Below, piece by piece: positions 1-12,700 of a stretch of 64,000 bases of DNA. Position 1 is the stretch's first letter, and every line of letters starts with the position of its first letter. Below the pieces are notes generated by a model. It searched no databases. It saw only the letters and a program-made list of their open reading frames with translations, and had not been told where the DNA came from. The translations under genes were made by a program, and so were the position numbers. Source of the DNA: Lunularia cruciata (Eukaryota > Streptophyta > Marchantiopsida > Lunulariales > Lunulariaceae); the NCBI GenBank assembly GCA_948567375.1, contig OX419759.1, forward strand, positions 11,562,744-11,626,743, in the 5' to 3' direction.

Positions 1-957
1 CCTCTTGGGGAAGCGCTTTGAAGTCAAGTAGTGTTCCCTGTCTATCAGTAGTCCTACTCACTTCGTTCCATTTGGACTTGTTAAGCAACTTCACTAAGTA
101 CAATGGTAGTATGCGCTTGCGAGTCCTACCACAAGAGTTCTGTTTGTTGTAGCAATCGCTCGTGTCACGGGGAAGTCTGGTTCCCACAGCCATTCGGTCT
201 TGCGGAAGGCTGCGGTCTCCGTTTGGTGCTCTTTTAATATTCAAGCAACTGATCTCATATACTGCTCTTCGGAGTGCACAGGGAAATACGGGAAGTAGTT
301 AGATGTCCGACCCCGTCGTTCAAGACGTGTCCGGAACCTGTCCAGCTCGAGGAAACTTCCTGGAGACTAGACAGGATTGAGCTGTTTTACGAACTAAAAC
401 CTCAATGCAGGAAATGTTTTTCACAAACCGAGAGGCTTGATCAAGCACAAGTTGGGAATATCATGATGAGATCGTGCATAAGACATGGACAGATAAAAAC
501 CTCCAAAGAAAGATAGATTTCTGCCAACTGAACCAGAAAAAACAAACGTCCATGCCGCTGGTCATTGCGGGAACGGCTCCCCGTCCCGTTTGGTTGAGAG
601 ATGTCTTCCACACGGAAGCGAGGATTAAGAGTAAGGAGTGCCATACGGTGAAGAGCTTTAGATGTAATGTTCTGTACAAAGTATTGCAATGTGGTCACTG
701 GGGAAGTTCAAGTATTCATCAAAGTAGGTTAAGACATTCTTCTTAGTAAATATGCCCCATCTCTGATCCCCACGTCTCATTCCAAGCAAGAATCTCCAAA
801 GAGCTTAGGGGAGAACTTATGCACGAGCTTAGGTCGAAACCTAGTGAGCACGAGTAAGGCTATTTTTAGTTTGTCATCTCAAGTTACCTTAACGAGGAAG
901 TTGTAAGTTCTTCGCAAGTTGAACACAGGAGATCAAGAAGCTCGTAAAGATAAGCCA
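1..957. other. no gene supported
   Basis: Moderate-GC sequence with only short overlapping open frames on both strands (the longest about 80-90 codons). None has a recognisable domain, signal peptide or plausible splice partners. I see no feature here that I can support. Confidence 0.5.
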
Positions 958-1081
958 AATGACGAATTTCTGTAGTCCCTGTCTGAAAGTCTTGAAAAAA
1001 TCACGGGACATCACGTTTAACGTTTAAGGGTACGTCGAATGACTGGTTTCTTTAGTCGCTGTTTGGAAAGTGTTGAAGACA
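958..1081 (+). repeat. two-copy imperfect tandem duplication
   Basis: A segment of about 45 bp at 958-1002 recurs at 1037-1081 with roughly 80 bp spacing. Both read TGAC...TTTCT.TAGTC.CTGT..GAAAGT.TTGAA with scattered substitutions. This is an old local duplication with no coding content seen. Confidence 0.5.
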
Positions 1082-1131
1082 GTAGTTCTTGATTGCAAAT
1101 ATATATTGTATATTGTATTGTAAATACCTTT

Positions 1132-1403
1132 GATAGATTGAAACAATCTTATGTTATCTTTACTAAATAGCGGTCGTAATCGTAGCTACTCATATGACGT
1201 AATGTATAGATATTTACATGGATATGACGTATTGTATAGATATTTACACAGAGATAGCATTGAATATCTTGCACATGTTATTCGCTAGATTGAAATAATC
1301 TTGTGTTATCTTTACGAGATCGCGGTCGTAACCCAAGCTAATCACATGACATACTGTTAGATATTTACATGAAGATAGCATGGATATATCTTGCACATGT
1401 TAT
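1132..1403 (+). repeat. AT-rich tandem repeat, two units of about 120-150 bp
   Basis: Unit one (1132-1282) and unit two (1284-1403) share GATAGATTGAAA.AATCTT.TGTTATCTTTAC, CGGTCGTAA, AGATATTTACA and CTTGCACATGTTATT in the same order. Unit one also holds an internal duplication of ATATGACGTA.TGTATAGATATTTACA (1192-1218 and 1222-1248), which explains its greater length. A third fragment (about 1434-1455) repeats the end of the unit. Confidence 0.7.
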
Positions 1404-4400
1404 TATGTTCTAGCCTACACTTGTAAATGGTGTTAGATATCTTGCATATGTTAGAGTAGACTTGTATGTGGTTCAAAATATGGGTTGTTATTGTGACAAA
1501 ATTTGTGATTATAGATTCTCATAACATAAAACTTTAAAAGGGTGATTACCCATATAATGACTTATTAATTTAAGGGGATTGATTCGCATCCCCTTCGATG
1601 GATAGCAAATATGCCGGTGGCAACCGAAGTCTCTCAAAGTATAAGAGTATGAACAAGGTCATGTCTTTATTTCTCTAGCCTTAAAATTGTATGTGAATGT
1701 GGATATCCGGTTTAACACACGTTTTGTCAAAGATTCAGTAAAACCTCAAATTCTTAGAAACAAGGATATCTCTTTCATTTTTCTTGTCTACGTTACTTTA
1801 AACAATATCTATAGAGTGTTGTACTAAGAGCATTTGGGCTCGTGCAATCCAAAAGAAAATAATACTAATAGGTAATGCTTTTCCAGATTAGATGATCTTT
1901 TATAGACATTTCATTATGGAATTTCATTACTTTCTTATATATTAAATTTATTAATTATGGAACCCAAAGACTTAAAATAAATCTGATACGCTGTACACTA
2001 AGACAAATGAATATTTTTTACCTTACATTACTCTTTAAATTCATCTAGTATAATTTGATTGGTCTTCTATCTTGCTTATTTTTTTCAAGTGATGTTTTTT
2101 GAATATATCTATAAATTTATAAAATCCTCATATAGAGAACGATTTCCAATTTCATACTATACCATGTATTGTAACGTGAAATTTTAAGATCCAAAAACAG
2201 CTCAATCCTTACAGTTTCTAGTAGTGAATTTTAGAAATTTGCAATATTTAACTACCAAAGAGGAAGAAATTAGAATGCAAAGTAGATTTGTGAAGAGGTT
2301 TTGGGAGAAAGGGAGGAATATATATATACCTTCCAATTTAAAACCTAATATGAACATCTAAAGTACTGATTATAAAGTGAGATGATAATATTAGGTGATG
2401 CAAAACTACTACGTGTCAAAAGACTCATTAACATTCCACAAGTCCACTTTCCTATATAATCTATTTCTCAACGAAGTGTGTATAATCAAATATTTGATCA
2501 TGTGTGTTTTCCACCGAATATCTCTCGCGCAATTTAGTTACGATGTTAATTACCTAATTAGTAATAGACAGTCGTGTGCACAATATCCATTGCAGAAAAA
2601 TTATTTTCTCACCTCCTTATATATCATTTTTACATATTAAGTTCCAATATAGAAAATAAAAGTAAATAAATTGTGAAGATCATTTAAATTTTCTGAACTA
2701 AAACCTCTTTCTATAAAATAGCCGGACCGATTCCAAGGATGCAACCAATCTGGGTACAAATCTGCAAGTAAGCTGAAGGATGCTGAAGGTGTTGAATGTT
2801 CTAATTAATCCTAATTTCACTCATTTATGACAGTCTAATGTAAATTATAAATGAAAACCATAAATCAATCTTGGGAGGTGATGTACTACCGCATCGATTC
2901 CATCACAATGTGAATAGAACCCCTACTCTGACTCCTCCAACCTTGGCTTCATATCAATCTTCTCGGCTGGTGTGCATGTCTCTTTGTGGGTAATGAATGT
3001 TGCAAACTGGAATTATATCTGTCTGCTTTGTGTTTTCATTCCTACAGATTCAGCACAGTTGCCTGGCCAGATTCGGATCTCATGCCATGTACATCATAGA
3101 GATGAATCACTTGCACCATGAATCTATGATCTGATTGATTGCTTCCAACGCAGGGCAATTGTTGGCAAGGTTGATATGTCTACAGGAGCGAAAGAGGTTA
3201 TAGGTATGAGCAATAGAGGTTTGCAATACCTATAAGAACAATGCTCCTCAATGTGAAAATATGCTCTAAAGGAAAAGAAAAACAAAACGAAGAAACAAAT
3301 TAAACATAGTCAAATTCAATTCCATGACCAAGTAACCAGATTGGAGTGGCTATTGATTTAGATTTACTATGTACTTTCTCAAAAATCTTACACCAAAAAT
3401 CCCAGTTTTTGGCCATAGTCTTGACTCCTTACTTCTCAAATTAAGTAATAGATTGTTAGACACCAATTTATTGACCTTTTGGACAGAGTAATCAACTAGA
3501 GATTGCATGCGATGACTGGCCCTCACTTAGTCTTGTTTCTACTTCCACAACAACCATGGGAAAGCTCTGCCAGAATATAATTGTAAGTGTAAGTGTCCAC
3601 TCTCGAAAGTTGTATAACTACATACTTGATGAAGACAGGACGAGTAATATATAAATAGCTATAGATAGCTAGCTATGTGGCTCCTTCTACAATACAATCA
3701 GCCTGCCTCGTTTAATTGTTTTGTATTGGGAGTAAAGGCCTCTGCTTACTATTCTTTTATTTGAAAAACGTTCAGATTATGTTTAAACATAGAGAGGGAA
3801 ATGTTAAACAAGTGTTTTTACTTTAGAAATATAGAACTTATTTATATTTTAAAATATATTCCTATTTTCAAATGGTATTTTTTGATTTATTTAATATAGA
3901 AAAGCTATTCCATTTATATTGTATAGATAACATACAAGGATTGTCATCTTTCGGTAACTGGTCTCATCGAGATAATGTTGATAATGTTCATTAATCACTC
4001 AAAAAATACTTCGTTTAAGGAAATTTTCTCAAATCTAAGGAATATCTCTTACCCGTAGCATCCCTTTTCATTCATTTTGTAATCGGACAAGCTTGTACCG
4101 GAAGAAAATGCAACCAGTGGACAAAGGCACTAATCAAATTATATACTATATATAATATATACCTTGTATATATTTGTTAATAATTAGAAAGTTTTTGATA
4201 GTGACAAGATATCCAAAGTTTGGAGATGTGATTCCTTCGAACTTGACATTCATGCTAATAATTCTTTATAAAAATGGATTATCTAATTTTTTATAATGAT
4301 CTTGAAATAAATAAGATGTATATATATATATAAACAGACAAGACCTTTATTCTTCTTTCTAAAACATCCCACTTGCAGTGTGCCAAGAGAAGTGAGAGGA

Positions 4401-5350
4401 TGCAAACGAGTCTTCTAGTGGTGGGAAACTATAGTGGAAAACATTTCTTATGTTTGGATGCTTTAAAAAGAGTGCTTTAGATAGAGCATTAAAGATCTTG
4501 TATGTTTTTTTTACAATTCCCTCTATATAATTAGAGATATATAAACATAGAACACAAGAGTAAAAAGTTAAAAACTGTAAAATCAAATGATACTATGCTA
4601 TCAAATATTATATACAGTACACATTTTTTTTCAAATGGGAACTATATCTCTTTGTATATTTAGATATAATATAAATATGGTGAAAGGACTGTATAAATAT
4701 ACAGTGAAAGGAGGGTAGAAAAAGAATTTAAAATTAAGAAATTTCTTTATTTTAAGAATCTGAAATATTGAAACCTATTCTTAAAAATTTTTGCAAACTT
4801 TGGCAACATATCATTAAACAAGGTAAAAGCGACACACAGAGTAATAAGAGCGATGGGAAGATTCCGTCAAGCTGTACAAAAATAAAATGAACTAAAATAT
4901 AACCATGTTTCAAAAATATTGAGATGAAAATTCAATTCGACGATGCCTAGAAGATAAATGAAACTTAAATTTGAAGTAACCTTTTTCACAAGGTGAAATG
5001 TAGCATGAAAATGCTCCTCGGTGATGTCTATAACAGACCTAGAGGATTATAAAACGTTTACGGCTAGGTTTACAACCCGAATTACTTTGGACTGGATGTG
5101 CAAGCAAATGGATTGAATTTTGTTATTGATAATTTACAAGTTCTTTTGTCTGCAACAGAATAGTCCCAGTGAAAGTGCAAAGGACGTGGATTCGACCTCT
5201 GATGACTTAAGTATCTGAAGCATAGGGTTAATAATTGCATCCTTGGCACAAATTGATTAAAATACAGAGTTTATAATTGTAAAAAGAAAATGATAATAAT
5301 AGTGAAGTAATCAATTAAATTAAATTAAAATTCATAATTAATAAAAAATA
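1404..5350. other. AT-rich intergenic stretch
   Basis: About 4 kb of AT-rich DNA with short TA runs (for example 2319-2329, 4321-4332). The open frames are short and without codon bias, conserved motifs or signal peptides. I see no gene, RNA or intact mobile element. Confidence 0.5.
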
Positions 5351-5618
5351 AATAAATTATAAACTCACCTTACATTTTCTGCTCATCCACCTCACCCCTC
5401 TACGGGACTATATAGAATGCAAATAAACTAATCAAACCACTTCTGCTACATTATGAGCTTGGCTACTATACTAGAATACGATGTAAAAATCATATAACAA
5501 CGTCCCGGCATGCGACCAACGAATTTCACACGGTTAACCAATCTGATTGGCATGAATTGTTAGAATAGGAATGGTGAGGTGGATGAGTTGAAAAGGCGAG
5601 GTGGGTTTACGGTTTCCC
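5351..5618. mobile_element. MITE, copy A of a Mutator-like family
   Basis: A 268-bp element with terminal inverted repeats of about 45 bp. The 5' end reads ACTCACCTTACATTTTCTGC and then CATCCACCTCACCCC. The complement of the 3' end starts GGGAAACCGTAAACCC and continues with a related CTTTTC..CTCATCCACCTCACC. Its interior (TATAGA.TGCAAA.AAAC.AATCAAACCACT, ACCAATCTGATTGG) aligns along its whole length with the element at 10874-11148. The outermost 5' bases have decayed and I do not see a target duplication for this copy. It has no coding capacity. Confidence 0.75.
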
Positions 5619-7205
5619 TTGATTCTCTATGAATAAATATAAATATTTCGAAAGAAAAGGGAAAAGCACAACCAAGTGCAAAAGGAAGGGAAAAGAAAAG
5701 ACTCAACAGTCACAAGGTGCCAAGAAAGACATTCGAGGTGTCAACCTAGCGGCTGCCTTATAAAATCACAAGACAAAACTCTATGTACTGAATCGCCTTA
5801 CAATGCGGTAGTCCTACCATGACATGTTGTTGGAGGAAGGAAAATGCCATAAACCAATCAGACCTATGGAACAAAGAACTCCAGATACCCTGTCAAGTGC
5901 TTTTTGGATTGTGGAATCTAGAGGTAAGATGAACCTCAGTCAATGGAGAACACAAAGTCTTGCTACACTTCACATTTTCAATCTGAAGTTCAGATCGCTA
6001 AATCTATATACATCCCCAAAAGAGAAAAGAAACAATTTAGAAAAAGACAAAAAGGGAAAAGGACTATAACTGATGAATGAAAAGCCTCCAGGGAATCGTA
6101 GTAGTGTTACACAGCTTTCGAATCAACCAGATCGGATTCCGAGGTCACAAGAAGATTCAATTGAGCTCATATTACTCCCTTCCTTCTCGGTGGACGGTGG
6201 TTTGTCTTACATCACAATGTGTTTGTCAGTTCATCGTGATGATGTTGACTTTATTCCTGTCTTCAAGGAAACTATCCATGCAGAGGAGGACAGAAGTGAA
6301 GATTAAATAACTGACAAGATCTTCAATCAACTAAAGAAAGCGATTACTATGTTGTATTGTGTGGAGTTATCTTAAAATTCATCAATGGTAGAGATTCTCA
6401 CTTAGTTGGTGGTTAGCAACGCGAAGGTTGGAATTGAATTTGTAATCACCAGCAAAAGACATGCATTTTATAAGGGATCTGTCAACGAGGAGCATATGTC
6501 ACCACAATATAATTCTGGTTTAACCAGGAGCAGTTTGAATCTATAAGAATGATGAGCACTTTGTTACAAGCTGCAAAAATATCAGTCTGGGCAATGTCAA
6601 GAGAAAAAGATAGATGCCATCGCAACCGAGATCAAGGATGAATTGATGAATTATGACTGGATAATCAGGCACTTGGATACCAACTTTTATTAGAAAGAAC
6701 GATAATAATAAAAGATAATGTAGTCAAGGTTAGAGATTAATTTGAATGGGATAACTAGGCACTTGGCTCACACTTTAAGCAAGGGAAAGCCAACATAATG
6801 AGATTGGATAGTACAGAGATGGATCTAGAAGCATTATTAATACTTGCATATTCTAGAGGGTAATTAATTGATCAACGAAGAAGTTTAAATAAAAGCAAGG
6901 CTAAACTGTAATCCAAAATAACACAAAACAACGTCTACATGGTAAAGGAATGAAAACTCAAAAGTGGGAGGTAAGGCAAACAAACCAATGCGCCATCAAC
7001 AATACGGATTCGGTTGAATCTTTAGGGAAAGTTGAGTGCGGTTTAGTGGACATTTGTGAGCCCGAATTGTGGTTGTGTCGAAAACGTAGATTTGTATGCG
7101 CGTAAACTGGCAGTGGTGATCAGTGCCAAAATTAGTCGGAAAAGAACTACCATCTTCATATGTTCTCATTAGACTCAAATAGCTTGAAGTTCGTGGACAA
7201 CTCTT
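5619..7205. other. intergenic region, no supported gene
   Basis: Purine-rich at 5650-5710. Overlapping frames of 77 codons at 6073-6310 lie in two registers of the same strand, which argues against coding. No domain, splice-supported exon or RNA was recognised. Confidence 0.45.
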
Positions 7206-7291
7206 TTGCCCACCCCCATAGTCTTTCCCACTAGTTTGGTTTGGCAGGGGACCATGGTTTTCACTCAGCTTTGTGCCCTTTTTCTTGGGGC

Positions 7292-7505
7292 CTCGTGCTC
7301 GATCTCCCCTTTTGCACCTCGTGGTGCCCTTGTATTCTTCATTCGCTTTTTCATCGAGGTATATTACTTGGCCTTTGGCTCGTTGACCATTCTTTTCACC
7401 TGGGACTCGTGCGCGATTTCCCCATTCTGCACTCTTGGTGCCTTTGTATTCTTTATTCGTTTTTCCTTAGGGGTAATAATCGTTAGATTTTGGCTCGTTG
7501 AGCTT
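7292..7505 (+). repeat. 114-bp direct tandem repeat
   Basis: Copy one starts at 7292 and copy two at 7406. Both run CTCGTGC.CGAT.TCCCC.TT.TGCAC..... GGTGCC.TTGTATTCTT.ATTCG.TTTT and end TTTGGCTCGTTGA. The two are clearly homologous but well diverged. They lie in an open frame of 110 codons (7206-7535) rich in hydrophobic residues. I do not regard this as a gene, because the frame simply reads through both repeat units. Confidence 0.65.
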
Positions 7506-7640
7506 TCGGATGTTTGGATTGTTCATGGACCGTAACTGGGCACACTTCTCAGTTCCTGAACAAGTACTGAGTTTGCCAGTTATTGAATTACGAGTCCATG
7601 AGAAAGTATCTGGGTTGGAAAGGTCGTTAGTTGAGGGAAA

Positions 7641-7740
7641 GGCGCGACCGCGTACAAACACGAAGGATGGGAAGACCCCATCAAGCCGCACAAAGGTGAG
7701 ACAAAAGAGGTAAAATGGGGGCTAAGCCGCAGTAGTATCG
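7641..7740 (+). repeat. dispersed repeat family, copy 1
   Basis: Carries the core GACCGCGTACAAACACGAAG, GATGGGAAGACCCCATCAAG, then GAGACAAAAGAGGTAAAATGG and GGCTAAGCCGCAGTAGTATCG. The same ordered blocks occur at 18265, 51291, 51671 (minus), 56792, 57318, 57445 and 58951 (minus). It is non-autonomous and no coding sequence is tied to it. Confidence 0.75.
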
Positions 7741-8149
7741 TACCAGAAATCTGCCCTACTGTTGGGTGACCACAGCTGTGATTCCATTCCTCTTTAGACG
7801 TGTATACCAGAGTGACAAGAAGCGGGGATTCTTGCTCAAACATTTGTCAATTTAACTATCCGTTCATGAATCTTTCCAAAGATTTCTAAAGTGGGCCATC
7901 AAAACGAGGCGAAGCTTCCCTCAAGGAACCAAACATATCATGACAGGTAGGAGCAATCTGGTATTGTGTATAATCATGCTGGAATCCATGAACTGCCTCG
8001 GAATTATCTCGAATCGCTGCACGAAATGGACCTCAAAGCCGTTACGAGTAAACCTACCCGTTCTTTATTCACGTATTCTTGATGATTCACGGAAGTTCCT
8101 TCAACTTCTTTCTTTCTTCTACCGAACTCACGTCTCAAAGGTTGATTAA

Positions 8150-8735
8150 GCATTATGAAGTCGTATCAGCATGGTCCTTACTGCAGAGTTGGAGATAAAC
8201 CGGAGACATAATCCACGCGGAAATTACTTCGGACTATGCTACGAAACTGGTGCATGATGCGTGATGATGGCATGGTTCTGTGATTTCACTGCGGTGGCTG
8301 TCACACAACACGCCTGGATGAAAAGACCTTTCAAGTACAGTAGTGTCTGGAATACGGCGCACAGCAAGTGCAAAGTAGTCCCTACCGGCCAACACCAGGC
8401 AAGATTCGTCCCGCCGGGAGATGACGTCCAGTTTCGTCACAGGTTTTGCGAACCTGAAGATTACGAACGACACGGCAGGTCCGGCAGGCCTGGGCGACGA
8501 GGCAGATCCCTTCGGAGCCCCATGACGGTGGTCAGGTGTTCGAAGCAGAAGTGAAATGAGTGAAATACTGTATGCGATAGTCTTCGGCGTTGCATGAAGT
8601 GGATATTTCTTCACTGGGAGCAAGACCTTTGATATCTGGTATCATACGCGGAGCTATGTTCACCTCGTTAACTTGTCGAGAACCCAACAGTGATTGTCGA
8701 TGCCGCTGTATTTAATGTGTACAAAATCTACAGTG
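8150..8735. other. GC-richer island with unassigned open frames
   Basis: This stretch is distinctly GC-richer than its AT-rich surroundings. It has overlapping open frames of 97 codons (plus, beginning with GTG at 8261) and 129 codons (minus, 8623-8234). Neither product is recognised, and both are rich in Arg, Ser and Pro as expected of random GC-rich frames. It could be a leader or an exon of an unrecognised gene. I do not assign a CDS. Confidence 0.3.
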
Positions 8736-8785
8736 TTTGGTTGATGTCAATAGAAGATGGTGCGTAGAGAAGACACATGTTTGGA

Positions 8786-8876
8786 CTCCTAGGTGGGATA
8801 TATATGGCTCTAGAGTTGGCAACTTCCCATACTTCATTCTAGGTGGGATATATATTTGTCTAGAGATGGCAAGTTC
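8786..8876 (+). repeat. 50-bp tandem duplication
   Basis: CCTAGGTGGGATATATAT.. CTAGAG.TGGCAA.TTC occurs at about 8788 and again at about 8838, with exact 50-bp spacing and a few substitutions. Confidence 0.7.
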
Positions 8877-8929
8877 ATTATCTATCTTCTTGCATGCTTT
8901 AGATAATACTGCTGTGATTGTAGAATAAT

Positions 8930-10873
8930 TGAAATTAAACCATAATTGACTTATTTACAAGTCTTAGTCATTATTCTATATTTATTTTGGCTTATTTCTT
9001 TTTTTTTCTTCTTGCATTTCTTTTACTCCATTCGTGTATATTTTTTCTTTTTTCTTATGAGTAAGTTGATAATTATTCTGAAACCTGTAAAAATTGAAAT
9101 TTAAAATGAAGTTATTACCTATTGAGTTCCTTTTTAATCATTTAGATGGTATTTTTTTCAATAAAACTATACATGTAATTCCTCAATTAATTTTTCTCTT
9201 AAACATTTTTCTATTGCTAAATGCCTCAAATGCCCTAATCAAGAAGGATTTTGCACCTAGGTGCCCTTGAAATCATTTGATGTCAACCGGAGTAAAGTAT
9301 TTATAATTTATTGCACTAAAAATTCTTGGTTATGAGTTTCCCACAAGGTGAATTAGTCAATATTTCATAAATGATTTGTAATTTCAATATTAAGTAGTCT
9401 TGAAATCATCTATTTTTTTCAACTAGAGTTAAGTATACAAAAATAATGCGTTTTATAATAAAAATGTCTTGGTTTTGATTCTATCATTTGAATTCATATG
9501 ATTTTATTACTTCCCAATGTTTTAGTCTTTCCCAAGGAATTAGTTGATATCTCAATATGATTGCTAAAATTCTCTTAGATCTGTTGCATACATAAGTTAA
9601 TGAATCTTTAAAAACTCAATTCAGTTTAAAAGTAGGTAAGTTCTTAAACTTGAGTTAATAGTATGTAATTCATATGATGTGCATTCTTTTCATTGATTTT
9701 TAGTCAATAAATTTTTTTATGCAAATTTTTTTAATTATATTTGGTTAAACTTTTGTAGATCTTTTAATTTGGGTATGCAAATTCATATGGCCAATTTTGT
9801 TCACCGTTCTAATTCCAATTCCACTCATCATTATTTTAGATCTCTTCTTGCTGGTGAGGCTCAATGAAAGATATTGCATATTATTGAAGTCATACAAAGC
9901 AATCAAAATAACTATCTACATTACGGTGATTTAAAATTAAGATATTGGATAGATAGATAAATATGAATTAACTCACTTTTCTATGAAAGTTTTGTTGAAG
10001 CACCTGCACAATAAGTAAGAGAATTTGAGAAAGAGGTTTAAGCATGAGATGTATAAACAAACTATATGTCCCATTAAATTGAGTTCTTAAGTTTTTAGAT
10101 TTCCTCAAGGTCTACAATACATTTTTGATTCTTTTAGAATATGAGGTAAAATTAGTGGAGTTCTAAGTGGGTGTGAAAAATGAGATACTTCTAAAGTTTG
10201 ACCTTGTGAAATATCTCTTACTCATAGAACATTTTTCATGAGTAGGGGTTTTCTCTCCTAGATCAGTTCATTGTGTTGTTCACATAAATTTGTGAACAAT
10301 CTCTAAGCCACAATGAAGAAACTTGCAGTTTACTTTCGTAATGTCAAGAACTGGATAGAAGACTTGTATTTAGTATGTTTTGAATTATTTCATAAAAATA
10401 ACCATATGGAGAAGCATGGAATGTTATTGATATCTATTCTAAAACTCACTTTCTTTTTGTTTTCTAGCTAGCTTGATATGAGATCCATCACTAGAATTGT
10501 AGAAGCTTCAATAAGCTTTCAAACTTGCTCATGATATTAACATACAATTATCTTTTAGCAAACCTATAACTTTGGAAGGGATTTATTTCTTATTCTTAAG
10601 ATCTCATAAATTATAAATGTTTATCTTCATTAATATTTTTGTGCGAATAGATTGTTTGTAGGTCTGTAGAATCACTATTGAAAATCACAAATCTAATCTA
10701 TGGTATCCTTGTGACAGATCAATCCTTGTTTGCATGTATGATTCTGTCAAATGAATAAGTCCTTAAAATAGTGCATGATATATACCAAAACCTTGAGTAG
10801 CAATGTATATCTTGGTCATTTGTGCAATGTTTTATACCTATTTCATATACCTATTGAAATAGTACTTTATATT
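8930..10873. other. AT-rich intergenic stretch
   Basis: About 2 kb of AT-rich DNA with T-runs (for example 9000-9030) and no open frame of note. I see no repeat beyond simple low-complexity tracts. Confidence 0.5.
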
Positions 10874-11148
10874 GGGATATTTCAAACCCACCTCACCTTT
10901 TCTGTTCACCCACCTCACATACTCTACATCTATGATATTATATAGAGTGCAAACAAACCAATCAAACCACTCTCGCTATATAACAACCTTGGCTACAATG
11001 CTAGAATACAATGTAGAAATCCTATGACCATGTCATGGCATGTGGCACCATTGATTTCACGAGAGTAACCAATCTGATTGGTTGAAAGTGTTAGAATAAG
11101 AGGGGTGAGATGGATGAGCCAAAAGGTGCGGTGGTTTTACAATTTCCC
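10874..11148. mobile_element. MITE, copy B, Mutator-like with 9-bp TSD
   Basis: A 275-bp element. The left end GGGATATTTCAAACCCACCT and the complement of the right end GGGAAATTGTAAAACCACCG form terminal inverted repeats that continue for about 45 bp (CACCTTTT...CACC.ATCTCAC). Directly outside lie CTTTATATT (10865-10873) and CTTTATGTT (11149-11157), a 9-bp target site duplication with one mismatch. Nine-bp duplications and long TIRs are typical of Mutator-like elements. Full-length homology to 5351-5618. Too short to code for a transposase. Confidence 0.85.
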
Positions 11149-11250
11149 CTTTATGTTATGTATTGCTCATGGGAAGATCCACTAATATTTGCTCTTGCAT
11201 ATTGACATTTAATTATTAGTAATTGAGATGAAAGATCATACTCTTACCTC

Positions 11251-11830
11251 TATAATCTTCCAAGGATAGGAGAAACACAAGGTTTCATTCCTCAATACTC
11301 GAATGTCCCCAAGGAGCACCTTGTCTTTATTATATAGCAAAGGGTCCACTTAAAGTGAGCTACATTCTTGGATCAAATACCTGGATTGGTGACATATCAG
11401 CAAGTTCCACATTTAGACTAGCTGCATAGATTGGTAAATGCTGATCCTTGTCATATTTGGTTAGTTGAACAAGTTTGACCAAATAGAATCTTTGGAAATC
11501 TTCTTGTAGTAAGTTAAAAATAGCATGGGTAGGGTACTGTTGGAAAGATCTCAACGAGACAAACAAGGGGAACAAGAAGCAATGCTCTTTCTCTTAAACG
11601 AAGAAAATTATCCATTTTTTGAATCCCAACTCATTTGTATAGGCCTCCAAAATTGGCTCTAAAGTTTTCAAGGTGTTTATGACCTCTGCTTTATTAACAG
11701 AATTACTCTTTTGGTAACATCTTTATGTGATCTACTTAGACCATTGTATATTGTATATAATATCCCTAAAGACTTTACCAAACCAATTTCCACCTCTAAA
11801 TAATCTGTTCTCTAGACTAATGGTATTACA
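11251..11830 (+). mobile_element. solo LTR, old copy of the LTR found at 26097
   Basis: Aligns with the solo LTR at 26097-26765: CAATACTCGAATG.CCCCAAGGAGCACCTTGTC, TTTATTATATAGCAAAG, ACCTGGATTGGTGACATATC, GGCCTCCAAAA and the terminal TGGTATTACA. It is bounded by the 5-bp direct repeat ACCTC at 11246-11250 and 11831-11835. The first bases are TATAATC where the other copy has TGTAATAC, so the left terminus has decayed. It has one copy of an inner unit of about 160 bp that the 26-kb copy has twice. No internal retrotransposon sequence is attached, hence solo. Confidence 0.8.
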
Positions 11831-11835
11831 ACCTC

Positions 11836-12700
11836 ATTACACATTGATACTTTGTATTGCACAAGCTCATGTTTGGTAATTTACACCTTAAGTATTACAT
11901 TGCACTAAATTGGGTAATTTATATTTTCTATATTTCACCAAATAAAACATATTATTAGTATTAGTATGTCTAATTTCAACAAGTCCCAACAAACACTATC
12001 TTAGTTTTAAGCCTAAGATATTATCTCAAATTCAACACTTTAGGGATATAATAATTACTATAATTCTACACATATAAAATATAAGGTTACTACAAACCTA
12101 ATTACTACGAAGTGAAGAAGATCCCCTTGTACATCTTTTTTTTACCAAATTACTGAGTAGACACGTGATGACACTAATGATTTTGGAATCATATTATGTT
12201 ATGAGTTGATAAGAAAAGTTGCACAAAGTAGAAGTTGCTAAAGAAGAGTTGCACGAAGTAGAGGTTGCTAAAGATCATCGTCATTAAAATTGGTTAGTTA
12301 TGACTAATGTTAGTTATAACTAGTCACAGTTAATCTAGGTTAAATCTAGCAATGAAATAGACCTGAATACAGTTGATCTAGGTTAAATCTAGCAATTAAC
12401 CCTTATGAATTGGTCAATTAGAAATTTGACCAAGTAGACAACTGAAATGATCGATGTAAGATCACAAAGAGTGATATATTAATATTATCTTTATCTACAC
12501 CATACATACACTGTCGAAAATAAACAAATATTTTGGACTTTGGAAGATATCTTTGACTTAACGTACTTTGATTTCTTGAAGGAGATATATCTACTTTCTA
12601 TATAATGTGTAATTGGCTTTATAACTTACAGTACTACAGTTAGTCAAATTTTAAAGCTTTCAATTTCTAAGTTTTCCTTTCCTGACCAGTGTCCAAATCT
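11836..12700. other. AT-rich intergenic stretch with short tandem duplications
   Basis: Contains a 30-bp duplication (GTTGCAC.AAGTAGA.GTTGCTAAAGA at 12218 and 12248) and a 43-bp-spaced duplication (AGTT.ATCTAGGTTAAATCTA at 12328 and 12371). No gene seen. Confidence 0.55.

Noticed and set aside
7206-7535. 110-codon hydrophobic frame as a membrane protein gene
   Set aside because: It is read through two units of a 114-bp repeat, begins at a non-ATG codon and has no neighbour or splice support.
8261-8554. 97-codon Arg-rich frame as a small gene
   Set aside because: Begins with GTG, has no recognisable domain and faces an equally long antisense frame; GC-rich composition explains it.
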